This document shows positions 26,434-36,548 of a stretch of 64,000 nt of DNA, piece after piece; the first letter of the stretch is position 1, and every line of letters starts with the position of its first letter. The notes below the pieces were generated by a model. The model made no database searches. It had not been told where the DNA came from and worked only from the letters and a program-made list of their open reading frames with translations. This DNA is from Lysobacter_L cavernae. GTDB lineage: Bacteria; Pseudomonadota; Gammaproteobacteria; Xanthomonadales; Xanthomonadaceae. The DNA lies in contig NZ_JBHRXK010000001.1 of NCBI RefSeq assembly GCF_042648505.1, positions 930,001 to 994,000 of the forward strand, read 5' to 3'. A program made the translations under genes and the position numbers.

Positions 26434-28091
26434 GCCGCACGCTGTCTCCGGCCGCGCCGGCATGGGCCTGGCTCGGCAATGCGCTGGCGCTGCTGGCCTT
26501 GCTGGCGGTTGCGATCGCGTTCGGCCGCTGGCAGGCGGACGCCTGGTGGGTCGCGGCGCCGCGCGACGGGCGCTGGATCGCGGCGGGCGCGGTGGTGCTG
26601 GCCTATGCCGGGTTCTGCGGTTGGCTGCTGGCACGGGCGCGACGGCAAGCACAGGTATCCGCCGCCTCCCCCTCAGACGCCGATGCCGTCGTGCTGGCCT
26701 GGGCCAGCCAGACCGGTTTTGCCCAGCAGCTGGCCGAGCACACGGCGCAGTCCCTGCGCGACGCCGGCACGCCGGTCCAGGTGCTGCCGCTGGATCAGGT
26801 GACGGTGGCGATGCTGCGCGAGCGGCACCGGGTCTTGTTCATCGTCAGCACCACCGGCGAAGGCGACCCGCCCGACCATGTCCTCGGCTTCACCCGCGGT
26901 GTACTCGGCCAGGCGGCGTCGTTGGATGGCCTGCGCTATGCGGTGCTGGCGCTCGGTGATCGCAGCTACGACCGCTTCTGTGCGTTCGGTCGTCGCCTCG
27001 ACCAATGGCTGCACCACCACGGCGCGCAACCGTTGTTCGACCGCATCGAAGTCGACGCCGGCGACGCCGGCGCGCTGCGGCATTGGCAGCATCACCTCGG
27101 CCAGCTCGCCGGCCACCTCGACCTGCCGGACTGGAGCGTCCCCGCGTACCGGCCGTGGCGGTTGCAGGCACGGCAATGGCTCAACCCGGGCAGCGCCGGC
27201 GGCCCCGCCTACCACCTGGCATTGACGCCCGATGAAGCGGCCGACCTGGATTGGCAGGCCGGCGACCTCGTCGAGATCGGGCCGCGGCACGCCCAGACCG
27301 ACATCGTCCACTGGCTCGGGCAGAGCGGACTGGACGGCACCACCGAAGTGATCGTTGCCGACGAGCGCTTGAGTCTGGCGGCCCTGCTCGCCCGCTCGCG
27401 CCTGCCGGACCCTGCCGCAGTGCACGCACGCACGCCGCAGGCCGTCGCCGACAGTCTGCAGGCACTGCCGCACCGCGAGTACTCGATCGCCTCGTTGCCA
27501 GCCGACGGCTCGTTGCAGCTGCTGGTGCGGCAGATGCGTCATCCCGACGGCCGCCTCGGCAGCGGCAGCGGCTGGCTGACCGCGCACGCGGCGCCGGGCG
27601 AACGAATCGACCTGCGCATCCGCCGCAATCCTTCGTTCCACCCGCCCAGCGACGACCGCCCGTTGATCCTGATCGGCAACGGCACCGGCCTGGCCGGTCT
27701 GCGCGCCCTGCTCAAGGCGCGCATCGGTGCGGGCCATTACCGCAACTGGCTGCTGTTCGGCGAGCGCAATGCCGCCCACGATTTCCACTACCACGACGAG
27801 ATCGAGGCCTGGCTGCACGACGGCCGTTTGCAGCGGCTCGACCTGGCGTTCTCGCGCGATCAGGATTGCGGCCCCGGGAATCACGTCCAACCGAAAACCT
27901 ATGTGCAGGACCGGTTGCGCGGACAGCTCGACCGGTTGCGCGACTGGCTCGCCGACGGCGCTGCTGTCTACGTCTGCGGCAGCCTGGAAGGCATGGCGCC
28001 GGGTGTCGACGCGGTGCTGCGCGAGGCGGTCGGCCTGGATACGCTGGAAGCCATGGCCACCGACGGCCGCTACCGCCGCGACGTCTACTGA
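26430..28091 (+). CDS. Membrane-anchored diflavin reductase (CysJ/CPR-like)
   Basis: A 553-residue protein with two transmembrane helices (about 13-31 and 49-68), then a flavodoxin-like FMN domain (WASQTGFAQQLAEHTA, STTGEGDPPDH, ALGDRSYDRFC), an FAD domain (REYSIAS) and an NADPH domain (LILIGNGTGLAGLRALLK, YVCGSLEGMAPGVD, ending RYRRDVY). It is built like CysJ (present at 34607) but carries its own membrane anchor. It probably moves electrons from cytoplasmic NADPH into the membrane, for example to the PepSY protein encoded upstream, for ferric-siderophore reduction. That role is inferred from the operon. Confidence 0.9.
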   Translation: MSRTLSPAAPAWAWLGNALALLALLAVAIAFGRWQADAWWVAAPRDGRWIAAGAVVLAYAGFCGWLLARARRQAQVSAASPSDADAVVLAWASQTGFAQQLAEHTAQSLRDAGTPVQVLPLDQVTVAMLRERHRVLFIVSTTGEGDPPDHVLGFTRGVLGQAASLDGLRYAVLALGDRSYDRFCAFGRRLDQWLHHHGAQPLFDRIEVDAGDAGALRHWQHHLGQLAGHLDLPDWSVPAYRPWRLQARQWLNPGSAGGPAYHLALTPDEAADLDWQAGDLVEIGPRHAQTDIVHWLGQSGLDGTTEVIVADERLSLAALLARSRLPDPAAVHARTPQAVADSLQALPHREYSIASLPADGSLQLLVRQMRHPDGRLGSGSGWLTAHAAPGERIDLRIRRNPSFHPPSDDRPLILIGNGTGLAGLRALLKARIGAGHYRNWLLFGERNAAHDFHYHDEIEAWLHDGRLQRLDLAFSRDQDCGPGNHVQPKTYVQDRLRGQLDRLRDWLADGAAVYVCGSLEGMAPGVDAVLREAVGLDTLEAMATDGRYRRDVY

Positions 28092-28141
28092 GCGGCGATG
28101 GCGGCGCGTGCCAAGCACGCGATGCCGCCACTGGAGACCGA

Positions 28142-28786
28142 CTAAGCCGGCGGGCGCGACTCGACCCGGATCAACAGCGCCTCGCCGCCGCCGTCGAGCA
28201 CGTGCCGCAGGCGCTCGCCACCGGCAGCAAAGATCGCGCTGTCGCCGGCGGACAACGGCGGCAGTCCCGAGGCGTCAGCGAATTGCGCCTGACCGGCGAT
28301 CAGATGCACCGCCCAGGTCGTGTGCGGCTCGACGAAGATCACCATCGGCCCCACCAGCGGCCGGTGCCAGAGATCGGCGTGGACGCGTTCGCGCCGCCAC
28401 ATCAGGTTGAAGTCGTGGGTCGGGCCGTCGAGCAGCTCACCGACCACCCCACGCTCGCCGGCGAAGCGCAGCCGGTCGTGCGGCGGATGCAGCTCCTGCA
28501 CCTCGCCGTCGTCGAAGCGCAGGCGCAGGCCGTTGCCGGACAGCAGCACCAGTTCGCGATCGACGCCGGGAAAGACCGAGAACGCGGCATCGCGTTCGAT
28601 CTCGGCGATCGACAGGCGCCAGTCCCAGGGCCGGGCGTCGTTTGCGGCGAGCGCCGTCGCGTCGATCGGCGCCGTCACGGCGCCGGCGAGGATCTCGCGC
28701 GTCCAGCCCAGTTGATTGCGCCAGCGTTCGCGCCGGTATTCATTGGCCGGGATCACCCACGAACGGCCGCTGTCTGCGATTGCCAT
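28142..28786 (-). CDS. HutD family protein
   Basis: A 214-residue cupin-fold protein of the HutD/Ves group. Segments such as WDWRLSIAEIERDAAFSVFPGVDRELVLLSGNGLRL and LLDGPTHDFNLMWRR are diagnostic. HutD is linked to histidine use in some bacteria, but no hut genes are near, so the role is open. ATG 28786 is chosen because AGGGTGG stands just upstream; a GTG three codons earlier is in frame. It faces the flavin reductase gene. Confidence 0.85.
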   Translation of the reverse strand: MAIADSGRSWVIPANEYRRERWRNQLGWTREILAGAVTAPIDATALAANDARPWDWRLSIAEIERDAAFSVFPGVDRELVLLSGNGLRLRFDDGEVQELHPPHDRLRFAGERGVVGELLDGPTHDFNLMWRRERVHADLWHRPLVGPMVIFVEPHTTWAVHLIAGQAQFADASGLPPLSAGDSAIFAAGGERLRHVLDGGGEALLIRVESRPPA

Positions 28787-28880
28787 CGATTCCACCCTGA
28801 CTGTCCTGGAAACAGTCTAGCGAGCGTTCGGATCGGTGATCCGGTCCACGCTCACACAGCACACCGTCGAGCGAAGCCAC

Positions 28881-28925
28881 AAAAAAGCACCGCCCGACCC
28901 GCAGATCCATCTACGGGCCGGGCGG
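28881..28925 (-). terminator. Rho-independent terminator of the ComEA-like gene
   Basis: Read on the minus strand, CCGCCCGGCCCG pairs with CGGGTCGGGCGG around a 12-base loop and is followed by GTGCTTTTTT. It lies about 100 bases after the stop of the gene at 29024. Confidence 0.85.
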
Positions 28926-29023
28926 TCGTACGTCCATGTCCAGGGCTCTCCCCCTGAATCCTTGAAGGGCATCCTTGCCCGGTCGACGGCCGGCGCCGCT
29001 TCCGTGCGGCCCGGCCGGGACAT

Positions 29024-29356
29024 TCAGCGCCGGGTGACGGGGCGCGGTGCAGCGGCCACGGCCGTCTTTTTCGCCACCGGCGCGGCGCCACCGACCACGA
29101 TGCGGTCGCGGTTCTTCTCGACCGTCTTCAGGCCGATGCCCTTGACCAGGGCCAGTTGCTCGGCGCTGCGGAAGGCGCCGTTGGCCTTGCGGTAGGCGAC
29201 GATGGCATCGGCCTTGGCCGGGCCGACGTTGAGCAGCACCCGGTCGATGGTGGCGGCATCGGCGGTGTTGATATTGACCTTGTCGGCGGCGAAGGCCGTG
29301 CCGGCCAGCAACAGCGACAACAGCAGGGACTGGGCAATGAGGGCGAACGACTTCAT
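29024..29356 (-). CDS. ComEA-like helix-hairpin-helix protein
   Basis: A 110-residue exported protein with a signal peptide (MKSFALIAQSLLLSLLLAGTAFA) and one tandem helix-hairpin-helix unit (VNINTADAATIDRVLLNVGPAKADAIVAYRKANGAFRSAEQLALVKGIGLKTVEKN split over residues 27-80). ComEA-type HhH proteins bind DNA in the periplasm during natural transformation. The short C-terminal tail is Ala/Lys/Arg-rich (PVAKKTAVAAAPRPVTRR), adding positive charge. No comEC or other competence genes are adjacent. A rho-independent terminator follows. Confidence 0.88.
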   Translation of the reverse strand: MKSFALIAQSLLLSLLLAGTAFAADKVNINTADAATIDRVLLNVGPAKADAIVAYRKANGAFRSAEQLALVKGIGLKTVEKNRDRIVVGGAAPVAKKTAVAAAPRPVTRR

Positions 29357-29571
29357 GGCATGACTCCGTGAGATGAGTGGATTCCGTTCCGGCCGGCAGG
29401 CTGCGGTACATCCGCGTTTGCCGGTGGAAACAGTCTCCTCACCTGCAGGGCCCCAGCGTATCGCCGGAACCGCCGCGGCGAAGCCGGCGGACACCGCGGC
29501 ACACGGTAGGAAAAGTCCTATCCGGTGCAGAGGCGTAAACTTGCGCTTTCCCCCGCTCGAGGCTCCTGTCC

Positions 29572-31065
<1,494 letters not shown>

Positions 31066-31070
31066 GCCGG

Positions 31071-31218
31071 CCCTCTCCCAGGCCGCCATTGGCGGCCTGT
31101 CCCTCTCCCACGATGGGGAGAGGGAGAAGTCAGCGTGGAGATCACCTCTCCCCTGGCGGGAGAGAGCCTGCCCTGGGCCTGTCGAAGGGTCGACGCGCAC
31201 AGCGCGTCGGGAGAGGGG
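31071..31218. repeat. Palindromic repeat family A cluster
   Basis: CCCTCTCCCA, GGCCGCCATTGGCGGCC (31081-31097), then CCCTCTCCCACGATGGGGAG, CTCTCCCCTGGCGGGAGAG and GTCGACGCGCACAGCGCGTC with GGGAGAGGGG. Several REP-like units are arranged in both orientations between the M20 peptidase gene and the next gene. Confidence 0.85.
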
Positions 31219-31266
31219 ACTGCTAGGATGCCGGCGTGTCACCAACCACCCTGAGGAGGGGACGCT

Positions 31267-31515
31267 ATGGGCAGCATCGTCTACACGATCATCATCGGCG
31301 CGGTTATCGGTGTACTCGCACGTTTCTTCAAGCCGGGTGCCGACCCGATGGGCTGGATCATCACCATCCTGCTCGGCATCGTCGGCGCCTACATCGGCAG
31401 CCTGCTGTACACCGGCGGTGGTTTCATCGGTTTCATCATCTCGATCATCTGCGCGGTCGTGTTGCTGTTCGTCTACGACCTGATCCGCAGGAAGACCGCC
31501 AAGCCCACAGCCTGA
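31267..31515 (+). CDS. GlsB/YeaQ/YmgE family small membrane protein
   Basis: An 82-residue integral membrane protein of the transglycosylase-associated/GlsB family: IVYTIIIGAVIGVLARFF, then MGWIITILLGIVGAYIGSLL and FIGFIISIICAVVLLFVYDLIRR give three helices. Members are induced under stress but have no proven activity. A GAGGGG site precedes the ATG, and a clear terminator follows. Confidence 0.92.
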   Translation: MGSIVYTIIIGAVIGVLARFFKPGADPMGWIITILLGIVGAYIGSLLYTGGGFIGFIISIICAVVLLFVYDLIRRKTAKPTA

Positions 31516-31530
31516 GCGGCGGCCGTAACG

Positions 31531-31560
31531 AAAAACCCCGGCACAGGCCGGGGTTTTTTT
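31531..31560. terminator. Bidirectional rho-independent terminator
   Basis: AAAAA, stem CCCCGGC, loop ACAG, stem GCCGGGG, then TTTTTTT. It lies between the GlsB-like gene (+) and the end of cysNC (-) and has a U-run in both directions. Confidence 0.93.
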
Positions 31561-31598
31561 GTGGGCTGACCAAGCATGCCGGACACAAGCTGTAGGTG

Positions 31599-33497
31599 TC
31601 ACTCCAGCAAGTAGTCGATGACCCGCTGCGCCAGCGCCTCGGCCGACGCGTTGACCGTGTCGAGGGTCAGCTCCGCCGATTCCGGCACCTCGTACGGCGA
31701 GTCGATGCCGGTGAAGTTGCGCAACTGGCCGGCACGCGCCTTGGCGTACAGGCCCTTGACGTCGCGCTGCTCGGCCACGGCCAGCGGCGTGTCGACATGG
31801 ACCTCGACAAACTCATCCGCGGCGAACAACTCGCGCGCCATGCGTCGCTCCGCCAGGAACGGCGAGATGAAACTGACCAGCACGATCAGGCCGGCCTCGG
31901 TCATCAACCGGGCGACCTCGGCGACGCGGCGGATGTTCTCGACACGGTCCTCGTCGGTGAAGCCCAGGTCCTTGTTGAGGCCATGGCGGACGTTGTCGCC
32001 GTCGAGGATGAAGGTGTGGTAGCCCAGTGCATGCAGGTGCTTGTCGACCAGGTTGGCGATCGCCGATTTGCCCGCACCCGACAGGCCGGTGAACCACACG
32101 CAGCGTGGCCGCTGGCCCTTGCTGCGCGCACGCGCGGCCTGGTCGACGTCGACGTGCTGCCAGTGGATGTTGCCGGCACGGCGCAGGGCGAAGTCGAGCG
32201 TGCCGGCGGCGACGGTGGCGTTGGTCTGGCGGTCGATCAGGATGAAGCCGCCGAGCGTGCGGTTGTCGGCGTAGGCCTCGAACGGCAGCGGCTGGTCGAG
32301 ATAGAGGTTGCAGTAGCCGACCTCGTTGAGCTCCAGGTGCTTGGCCGCCAGTGGCTCCTGCGTGTTGACGTCGGTCTTGTGCTTGATCTCGGTGACGCTG
32401 GCGCCGACCGTGCGCGTGCCAAGCTTGAGCCAGTACGGCCGGCCCGGCAGCAACGCCTGCTCGCCCATCCACAACAGGTGCGCGGCAAACTGGTCGGCCA
32501 CCTGCGGCGGCTGCTTGGCGTCGGCGATGACGTCGCCGCGGCTGATGTCGAGCTCGTCAGCCAACGTCAGCGTGATCGCCTGGCCTTCACTGGCGACAGC
32601 GAGGTCGCCGTCGGCGGTGACGATGCGCGTGACCGTCGAACGCCGCCCCGACGGCAGCACAACAACCTCGTCACCGGGCCGCACCGCGCCCGCCGCGACG
32701 GTGCCGGCAAAACCACGGAAATCCCGGCTCTTATCGGTGCGATCCGGGCGATTGACCCACTGCACCGGCAAGCGAAAGCCAATGTCGGCACGCGGACGCG
32801 CGGCATCGACGGTATCCAGATACTCGAGCACGCTCGGCCCGTCGTACCACGGCGTTGCGGGCGAGCGCTGCAGCAGGTTGTCGCCCTTCAGTGCCGACAG
32901 CGGCACCGCTTGCACGTGCTCGATGCCCAGCTGCGCCGCCAGCGCCCGATAGCCGTCGGCGATCTCGTCGAAAACGGCCTGGTCGTAATCGACCAGATCC
33001 ATCTTGTTCACCGCCAGCAGCACGTGGCGGATGCCGAGCAGCGAGACGATGTAACTGTGCCGGCGGGTCTGGGTCAGCAGGCCCTTGCGCGCATCGACCA
33101 GCACCACGGCGACGTCGGCGGTGGACGCGCCGGTGGCCATGTTGCGGGTGTACTGCTCGTGTCCGGGGCAGTCGGCGACGATGAACTTGCGCTTGTCGGT
33201 GCTGAAGAAGCGGTAGGCGACATCGATGGTGATGCCCTGCTCACGCTCCGCTGACAGGCCGTCGAGCAGCAGCGCATAGTCGATCTCGCCGTTCTGGGTG
33301 CCGTGGCGGCGGCTGTCGGATTCGAGCGTGGACAGCTGGTCGGCGAACAGCGCACGGCTGTCGTGCAGCAGACGGCCGATCAGCGTGCTCTTGCCGTCGT
33401 CGACGCTGCCGCAGGTAATGAAGCGCAGCAGGCCCTTGGTTTCGTGACGGTGCAGGTAGGTCGATACATCGACGTCGATGGCGCGTGCAAGTGTCAT
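31599..33497 (-). CDS. cysNC: Fused sulfate adenylyltransferase GTPase subunit / APS kinase
   Basis: A 632-residue fusion. Residues 1 to about 430 are CysN, the GTPase that drives ATP sulfurylase: P-loop GSVDDGKST, DCPGHEQYTRNMATGAS, NKMD, then two beta-barrel domains. From about 445 to the end is CysC, APS kinase: Walker A GLSGAGKSAIAN, DGDNVRHGLNKDLGF, and FISPFLAERRMAREL. Together with CysD it makes APS and then PAPS from sulfate. Its ATG overlaps the cysD stop by one base. Confidence 0.97.
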   Translation of the reverse strand: MTLARAIDVDVSTYLHRHETKGLLRFITCGSVDDGKSTLIGRLLHDSRALFADQLSTLESDSRRHGTQNGEIDYALLLDGLSAEREQGITIDVAYRFFSTDKRKFIVADCPGHEQYTRNMATGASTADVAVVLVDARKGLLTQTRRHSYIVSLLGIRHVLLAVNKMDLVDYDQAVFDEIADGYRALAAQLGIEHVQAVPLSALKGDNLLQRSPATPWYDGPSVLEYLDTVDAARPRADIGFRLPVQWVNRPDRTDKSRDFRGFAGTVAAGAVRPGDEVVVLPSGRRSTVTRIVTADGDLAVASEGQAITLTLADELDISRGDVIADAKQPPQVADQFAAHLLWMGEQALLPGRPYWLKLGTRTVGASVTEIKHKTDVNTQEPLAAKHLELNEVGYCNLYLDQPLPFEAYADNRTLGGFILIDRQTNATVAAGTLDFALRRAGNIHWQHVDVDQAARARSKGQRPRCVWFTGLSGAGKSAIANLVDKHLHALGYHTFILDGDNVRHGLNKDLGFTDEDRVENIRRVAEVARLMTEAGLIVLVSFISPFLAERRMARELFAADEFVEVHVDTPLAVAEQRDVKGLYAKARAGQLRNFTGIDSPYEVPESAELTLDTVNASAEALAQRVIDYLLE

Positions 33498-34408
33498 CAG
33501 AAGTAGCCCTCCTGCTTCTTCTTTTCCATCGACGCCGCGGGGTCGTGGTCGATCACCCGACCCTGGCGCTCGGAAGTGGTCGCCACCAGCATCTCGGCGA
33601 TGATCTTCTCCAGCGTGTCGGCCTGCGATTCGATCGCGCCGGTCAAGGGGTAGCAGCCCAGCGTGCGGAAGCGGACCTGCTTCAGCATCGGCGTCTCACC
33701 CTCGTGCAGCGGCAGGCGTGCGTCATCGACCAGGATCAAGGCACCGTCGCGCTCGACCACCGGCCGCCTGGTCGCCAGGTACAGCGACGGCACCGGGATG
33801 CGCTCGCGGTAGATGTAGAGCCACACGTCGAGCTCGGTCCAGTTGGACAGCGGGAACGCGCGTACCGATTCGCCCTTGTGCAGGCGGGTGTTGTACAGGC
33901 TCCACAGCTCGGGGCGCTGGCTCTTCGGGTCCCAGCGGTGCTGCGCGCTGCGGAACGAGAAGATGCGCTCCTTGGCGCGCGATTTTTCCTCGTCGCGGCG
34001 GGCACCGCCGATGGCGGCGTCGAAACCGTACTGGTCCAGCGCCTGCTTGAGCGCCTGCGTCTTCATCACGTCGGTGTGCACGCTGGCGCCGTGGCTGATC
34101 GGGCCGATGCCCTGCGCGACGCCGTCGGGATTGACGTGCACGCGCAGGTCGACGCCGGTCTCGGCGGCACGACGGTCGCGGAAGGCGATCATCTCGCGGA
34201 ACTTCCAGCCGGTGTCGACGTGCAGCAACGGGATCGGCGGCCGCGCCGGATGGAACGCCTTCAGCAGCAGGTGCAGCAGCACCGAGCTGTCCTTGCCGAC
34301 CGAATACAGCAGCACCGGGTTATGGAACTCGGCCGCGACCTCCCGGATGATCTGGATGCTCTCGGCTTCGAGGCGGTCGAGGTGGCTTGGATCGACTGGC
34401 AGGGTCAT
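33497..34408 (-). CDS. cysD: Sulfate adenylyltransferase subunit 2
   Basis: A 303-residue ATP sulfurylase catalytic subunit of the PAPS reductase-like fold. SVGKDSSVLLHLLLKAF is the PP-loop, HVDTGWKFREM and GGARRDEEKSRAKERIFSFR are family blocks, and the C-terminus ends SMEKKKQEGYF as in other CysD. The start MTLPVDPSHLDRLEAES is preferred; the frame stays open upstream without family similarity. It is the first gene of the minus-strand cysDNC operon, divergent from cysJIH. Confidence 0.97.
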   Translation of the reverse strand: MTLPVDPSHLDRLEAESIQIIREVAAEFHNPVLLYSVGKDSSVLLHLLLKAFHPARPPIPLLHVDTGWKFREMIAFRDRRAAETGVDLRVHVNPDGVAQGIGPISHGASVHTDVMKTQALKQALDQYGFDAAIGGARRDEEKSRAKERIFSFRSAQHRWDPKSQRPELWSLYNTRLHKGESVRAFPLSNWTELDVWLYIYRERIPVPSLYLATRRPVVERDGALILVDDARLPLHEGETPMLKQVRFRTLGCYPLTGAIESQADTLEKIIAEMLVATTSERQGRVIDHDPAASMEKKKQEGYF

Positions 34409-34519
34409 CGTCGGGGATCGGGTTCGCTTGCGTCCTGGCCGGGCGTCCGGGCATGGGCGGTCGCGGCTCTCTGGGCACATTGTAGGAGCCGGGCCCGGCC
34501 CTCCCGGAAATAAGCGCCG

Positions 34520-34553
34520 GGCATGAACGCATAACCGACTTTCCTTTCATGCC
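34520..34553. promoter_or_regulatory. Dyad in the divergent cysD-cysJ control region
   Basis: GGCATGAA (34520-34527) and TTCATGCC (34546-34553) are exact inverted repeats 18 bases apart, with AT-rich sequence (ATAACC, TTTCCTTT) between, in the 198-base divergent region. CysB would be the expected regulator for both operons, but its degenerate site cannot be assigned with certainty. Confidence 0.4.
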
Positions 34554-34606
34554 GGCTGCGCACAGGCCTAGCCTGCGAACGTCGCCCTCATCTCACGGCC
34601 CGGCCG

Positions 34607-36421
34607 ATGTCCGCTCCCGCCATCCTCGCTTCGCCCCTCACCGAGGATCGGCTGGTTTCGCTCGCACGTGTGACCGAAGGCCTGGGCGTGGACGGGCTGT
34701 GGTGGCTGTCGGGCTATGCGGCCGGCCTGGCCAGTCGCGGGGCAACGCCATCGCTCGCGGTGGCGGCCCAGGTCGAAGCGCAGTCCGGCGCCCGCCTGAC
34801 CATCGTCTACGGCAGCCAGACCGGCAACGCCAAGCGTGTCGCCGAACAATTGGCACGCCAGGGCGAGAGCGCCGGCCTGCACGTGCGCCTGCTGCGCGCC
34901 GACGCCTACCCCACCCGCGAACTCAAGGACGAGCGCCACCTCTACCTGGTGATCAGCACCCAGGGCGACGGCGATCCGCCCGACGACGCGCGCAGCCTGG
35001 TCGAATTCATCGCCGGCAAGCGCGCACCAGCACTCAAGCAATTGCGTTACGCCGTGCTCGGCCTGGGTGATTCGAGCTACCCGCAGTTCTGCGCGATCGG
35101 GCAGAAGCTCGATGCACGCCTGGCCGAACTCGGCGCGACCCGCCTGCTGCCGCGCGGCGATGCCGACCTCGACATCGACAGCGTCGCCGCCCCCTGGTTG
35201 GAGCAGGCCTTGGCCCAGGCCAAGGAAACCTTGAAGCCGTCCGCCCCGCTGGCCACGGTCACGCCGCTGCGGCCCCTGCCCGCGGCACCTGCCTACACCC
35301 GCGATGCGCCGTATGCGGCGGAGCTGCTGGCCAGCCAGCGCATCACCGGACGTGGTGGCGACAAAGACGTGCGCCACATCGAACTGTCGCTGGAAGGCTC
35401 CGGCCTGAGCTACGCGCCCGGCGATGCGCTGGGTCTGTGGCCGCGCAATCCGCCGGCGCTGGTCGAGGCGGTGCTGCGCACGCTCGAGCTGGACGGCGAC
35501 GCCGCCGTGACCCACTCCGGCCAAAGCCTGCCGCTGCGCGAATGGCTGGGCGGGAAGCGCGAACTGACCAAGCTGTCGCGTCCGTTTGTCGCCAGCCACG
35601 CCGCCCAGTCGCGCAGCGACGAGCTCAACCGCCTGCTCGCCCCCGACCAGGCCGCACAACTGACCCGACTGCTCGCCGAGCATCAGGTCATCGACCTGCT
35701 GCAGCGTTACGACAGCGCCTGGGCACCGGAGGAACTGGTCGCTGCCTTGCGCCCGCTGACGCCGCGGCTGTATTCGATCGCGTCCAGCCAGAAGCTGGTC
35801 GGCGAGGAGGCGCACCTCACTGTCGCCCATGTCGAGTACACCCACGGTGGCGACACACGCTGGGGCGCGGCCTCGCACCAGTTCGCCACGGCCGAGGAAG
35901 GCGCGCGGCTGCCGGTGTTCATCGAGCACAACGAGCGCTTCCGCCTGCCTGCCGAGCCGTCGCGCGACGTGATCATGATCGGGCCGGGCACCGGCGTCGC
36001 GCCGTTCCGTGGCTTCGTCCAGGAACGCGCGGCGACACGCCCAATGACGACGGGCACCCGCGGTCGCAACTGGCTGCTGTTCGGCAACCCGCATTTCCGC
36101 AGCGACTTCCTCTACCAGGTCGAATGGCAGCAGGCCCTGAAGGACGGCACGCTGCACCGCCTCGACCTCGCCTTCTCGCGCGACCAGGCCGACAAGGTCT
36201 ATGTCCAGCACAAGCTGCGCGAGCACGGTCGCGACCTGTTCGACTGGCTCGAAGGCGGCGCCCACCTCTATGTCTGCGGCGATGCCACGCGCATGGCCAA
36301 GGACGTGCACGCCGCGCTGCTGGCGGTAATCGCCGAGCACGGCGGCAAGTCGGCGGGAGACGCCGGGGATTACCTGAACACCCTGCAGTCGCAGGGCCGA
36401 TATGCGCGGGATGTGTACTGA
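34607..36421 (+). CDS. cysJ: NADPH-sulfite reductase flavoprotein alpha subunit
   Basis: A 604-residue cytoplasmic diflavin reductase. FMN domain: IVYGSQTGNAKRVAEQL, STQGDGDPPDDA, GLGDSSYPQFC. FAD domain: RLYSIASSQ, and the FAD-anchoring FIEHNERFRLP segment. NADPH domain: IMIGPGTGVAPFRGFVQER, GDATRMAKDVHAALL, ending RYARDVY. It passes electrons from NADPH to CysI to reduce sulfite to sulfide. It heads cysJIH; a family B repeat lies between it and cysI. Confidence 0.97.
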   Translation: MSAPAILASPLTEDRLVSLARVTEGLGVDGLWWLSGYAAGLASRGATPSLAVAAQVEAQSGARLTIVYGSQTGNAKRVAEQLARQGESAGLHVRLLRADAYPTRELKDERHLYLVISTQGDGDPPDDARSLVEFIAGKRAPALKQLRYAVLGLGDSSYPQFCAIGQKLDARLAELGATRLLPRGDADLDIDSVAAPWLEQALAQAKETLKPSAPLATVTPLRPLPAAPAYTRDAPYAAELLASQRITGRGGDKDVRHIELSLEGSGLSYAPGDALGLWPRNPPALVEAVLRTLELDGDAAVTHSGQSLPLREWLGGKRELTKLSRPFVASHAAQSRSDELNRLLAPDQAAQLTRLLAEHQVIDLLQRYDSAWAPEELVAALRPLTPRLYSIASSQKLVGEEAHLTVAHVEYTHGGDTRWGAASHQFATAEEGARLPVFIEHNERFRLPAEPSRDVIMIGPGTGVAPFRGFVQERAATRPMTTGTRGRNWLLFGNPHFRSDFLYQVEWQQALKDGTLHRLDLAFSRDQADKVYVQHKLREHGRDLFDWLEGGAHLYVCGDATRMAKDVHAALLAVIAEHGGKSAGDAGDYLNTLQSQGRYARDVY

Positions 36422-36450
36422 TGAACCTTCACCCCTCTCCTGCCCTCGCT

Positions 36451-36483
36451 CGTCGTTCCCGCGAAGGCGGGAACCCATGGACG
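36451..36483. repeat. Palindromic repeat family B, single unit between cysJ and cysI
   Basis: CGTCGTTCCCGCGAAGGCGG followed by GAACCCATGGACG: one hairpin unit (TTCCCGCcttcGCGGGAA-like), matching copies at 16667 and 41359. Confidence 0.88.
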
Positions 36484-36548
36484 TTCGTTTACGAAGGAAA
36501 TGAACTGCAAACCGCCTACGTGGAGATAACGGGCTGGAGGGCCGTCGC

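Noticed and set aside
28817..29023. 68-codon frame on the minus strand after the ComEA-like gene
   Set aside because: It runs through the rho-independent terminator and has no ribosome site or similarity.
31599..33497. Loss of CysC activity because Ala follows the Walker A Ser
   Set aside because: GLSGAGKS still satisfies the P-loop pattern, and the residue after Ser is not essential to that pattern; the rest of the APS kinase domain is intact.
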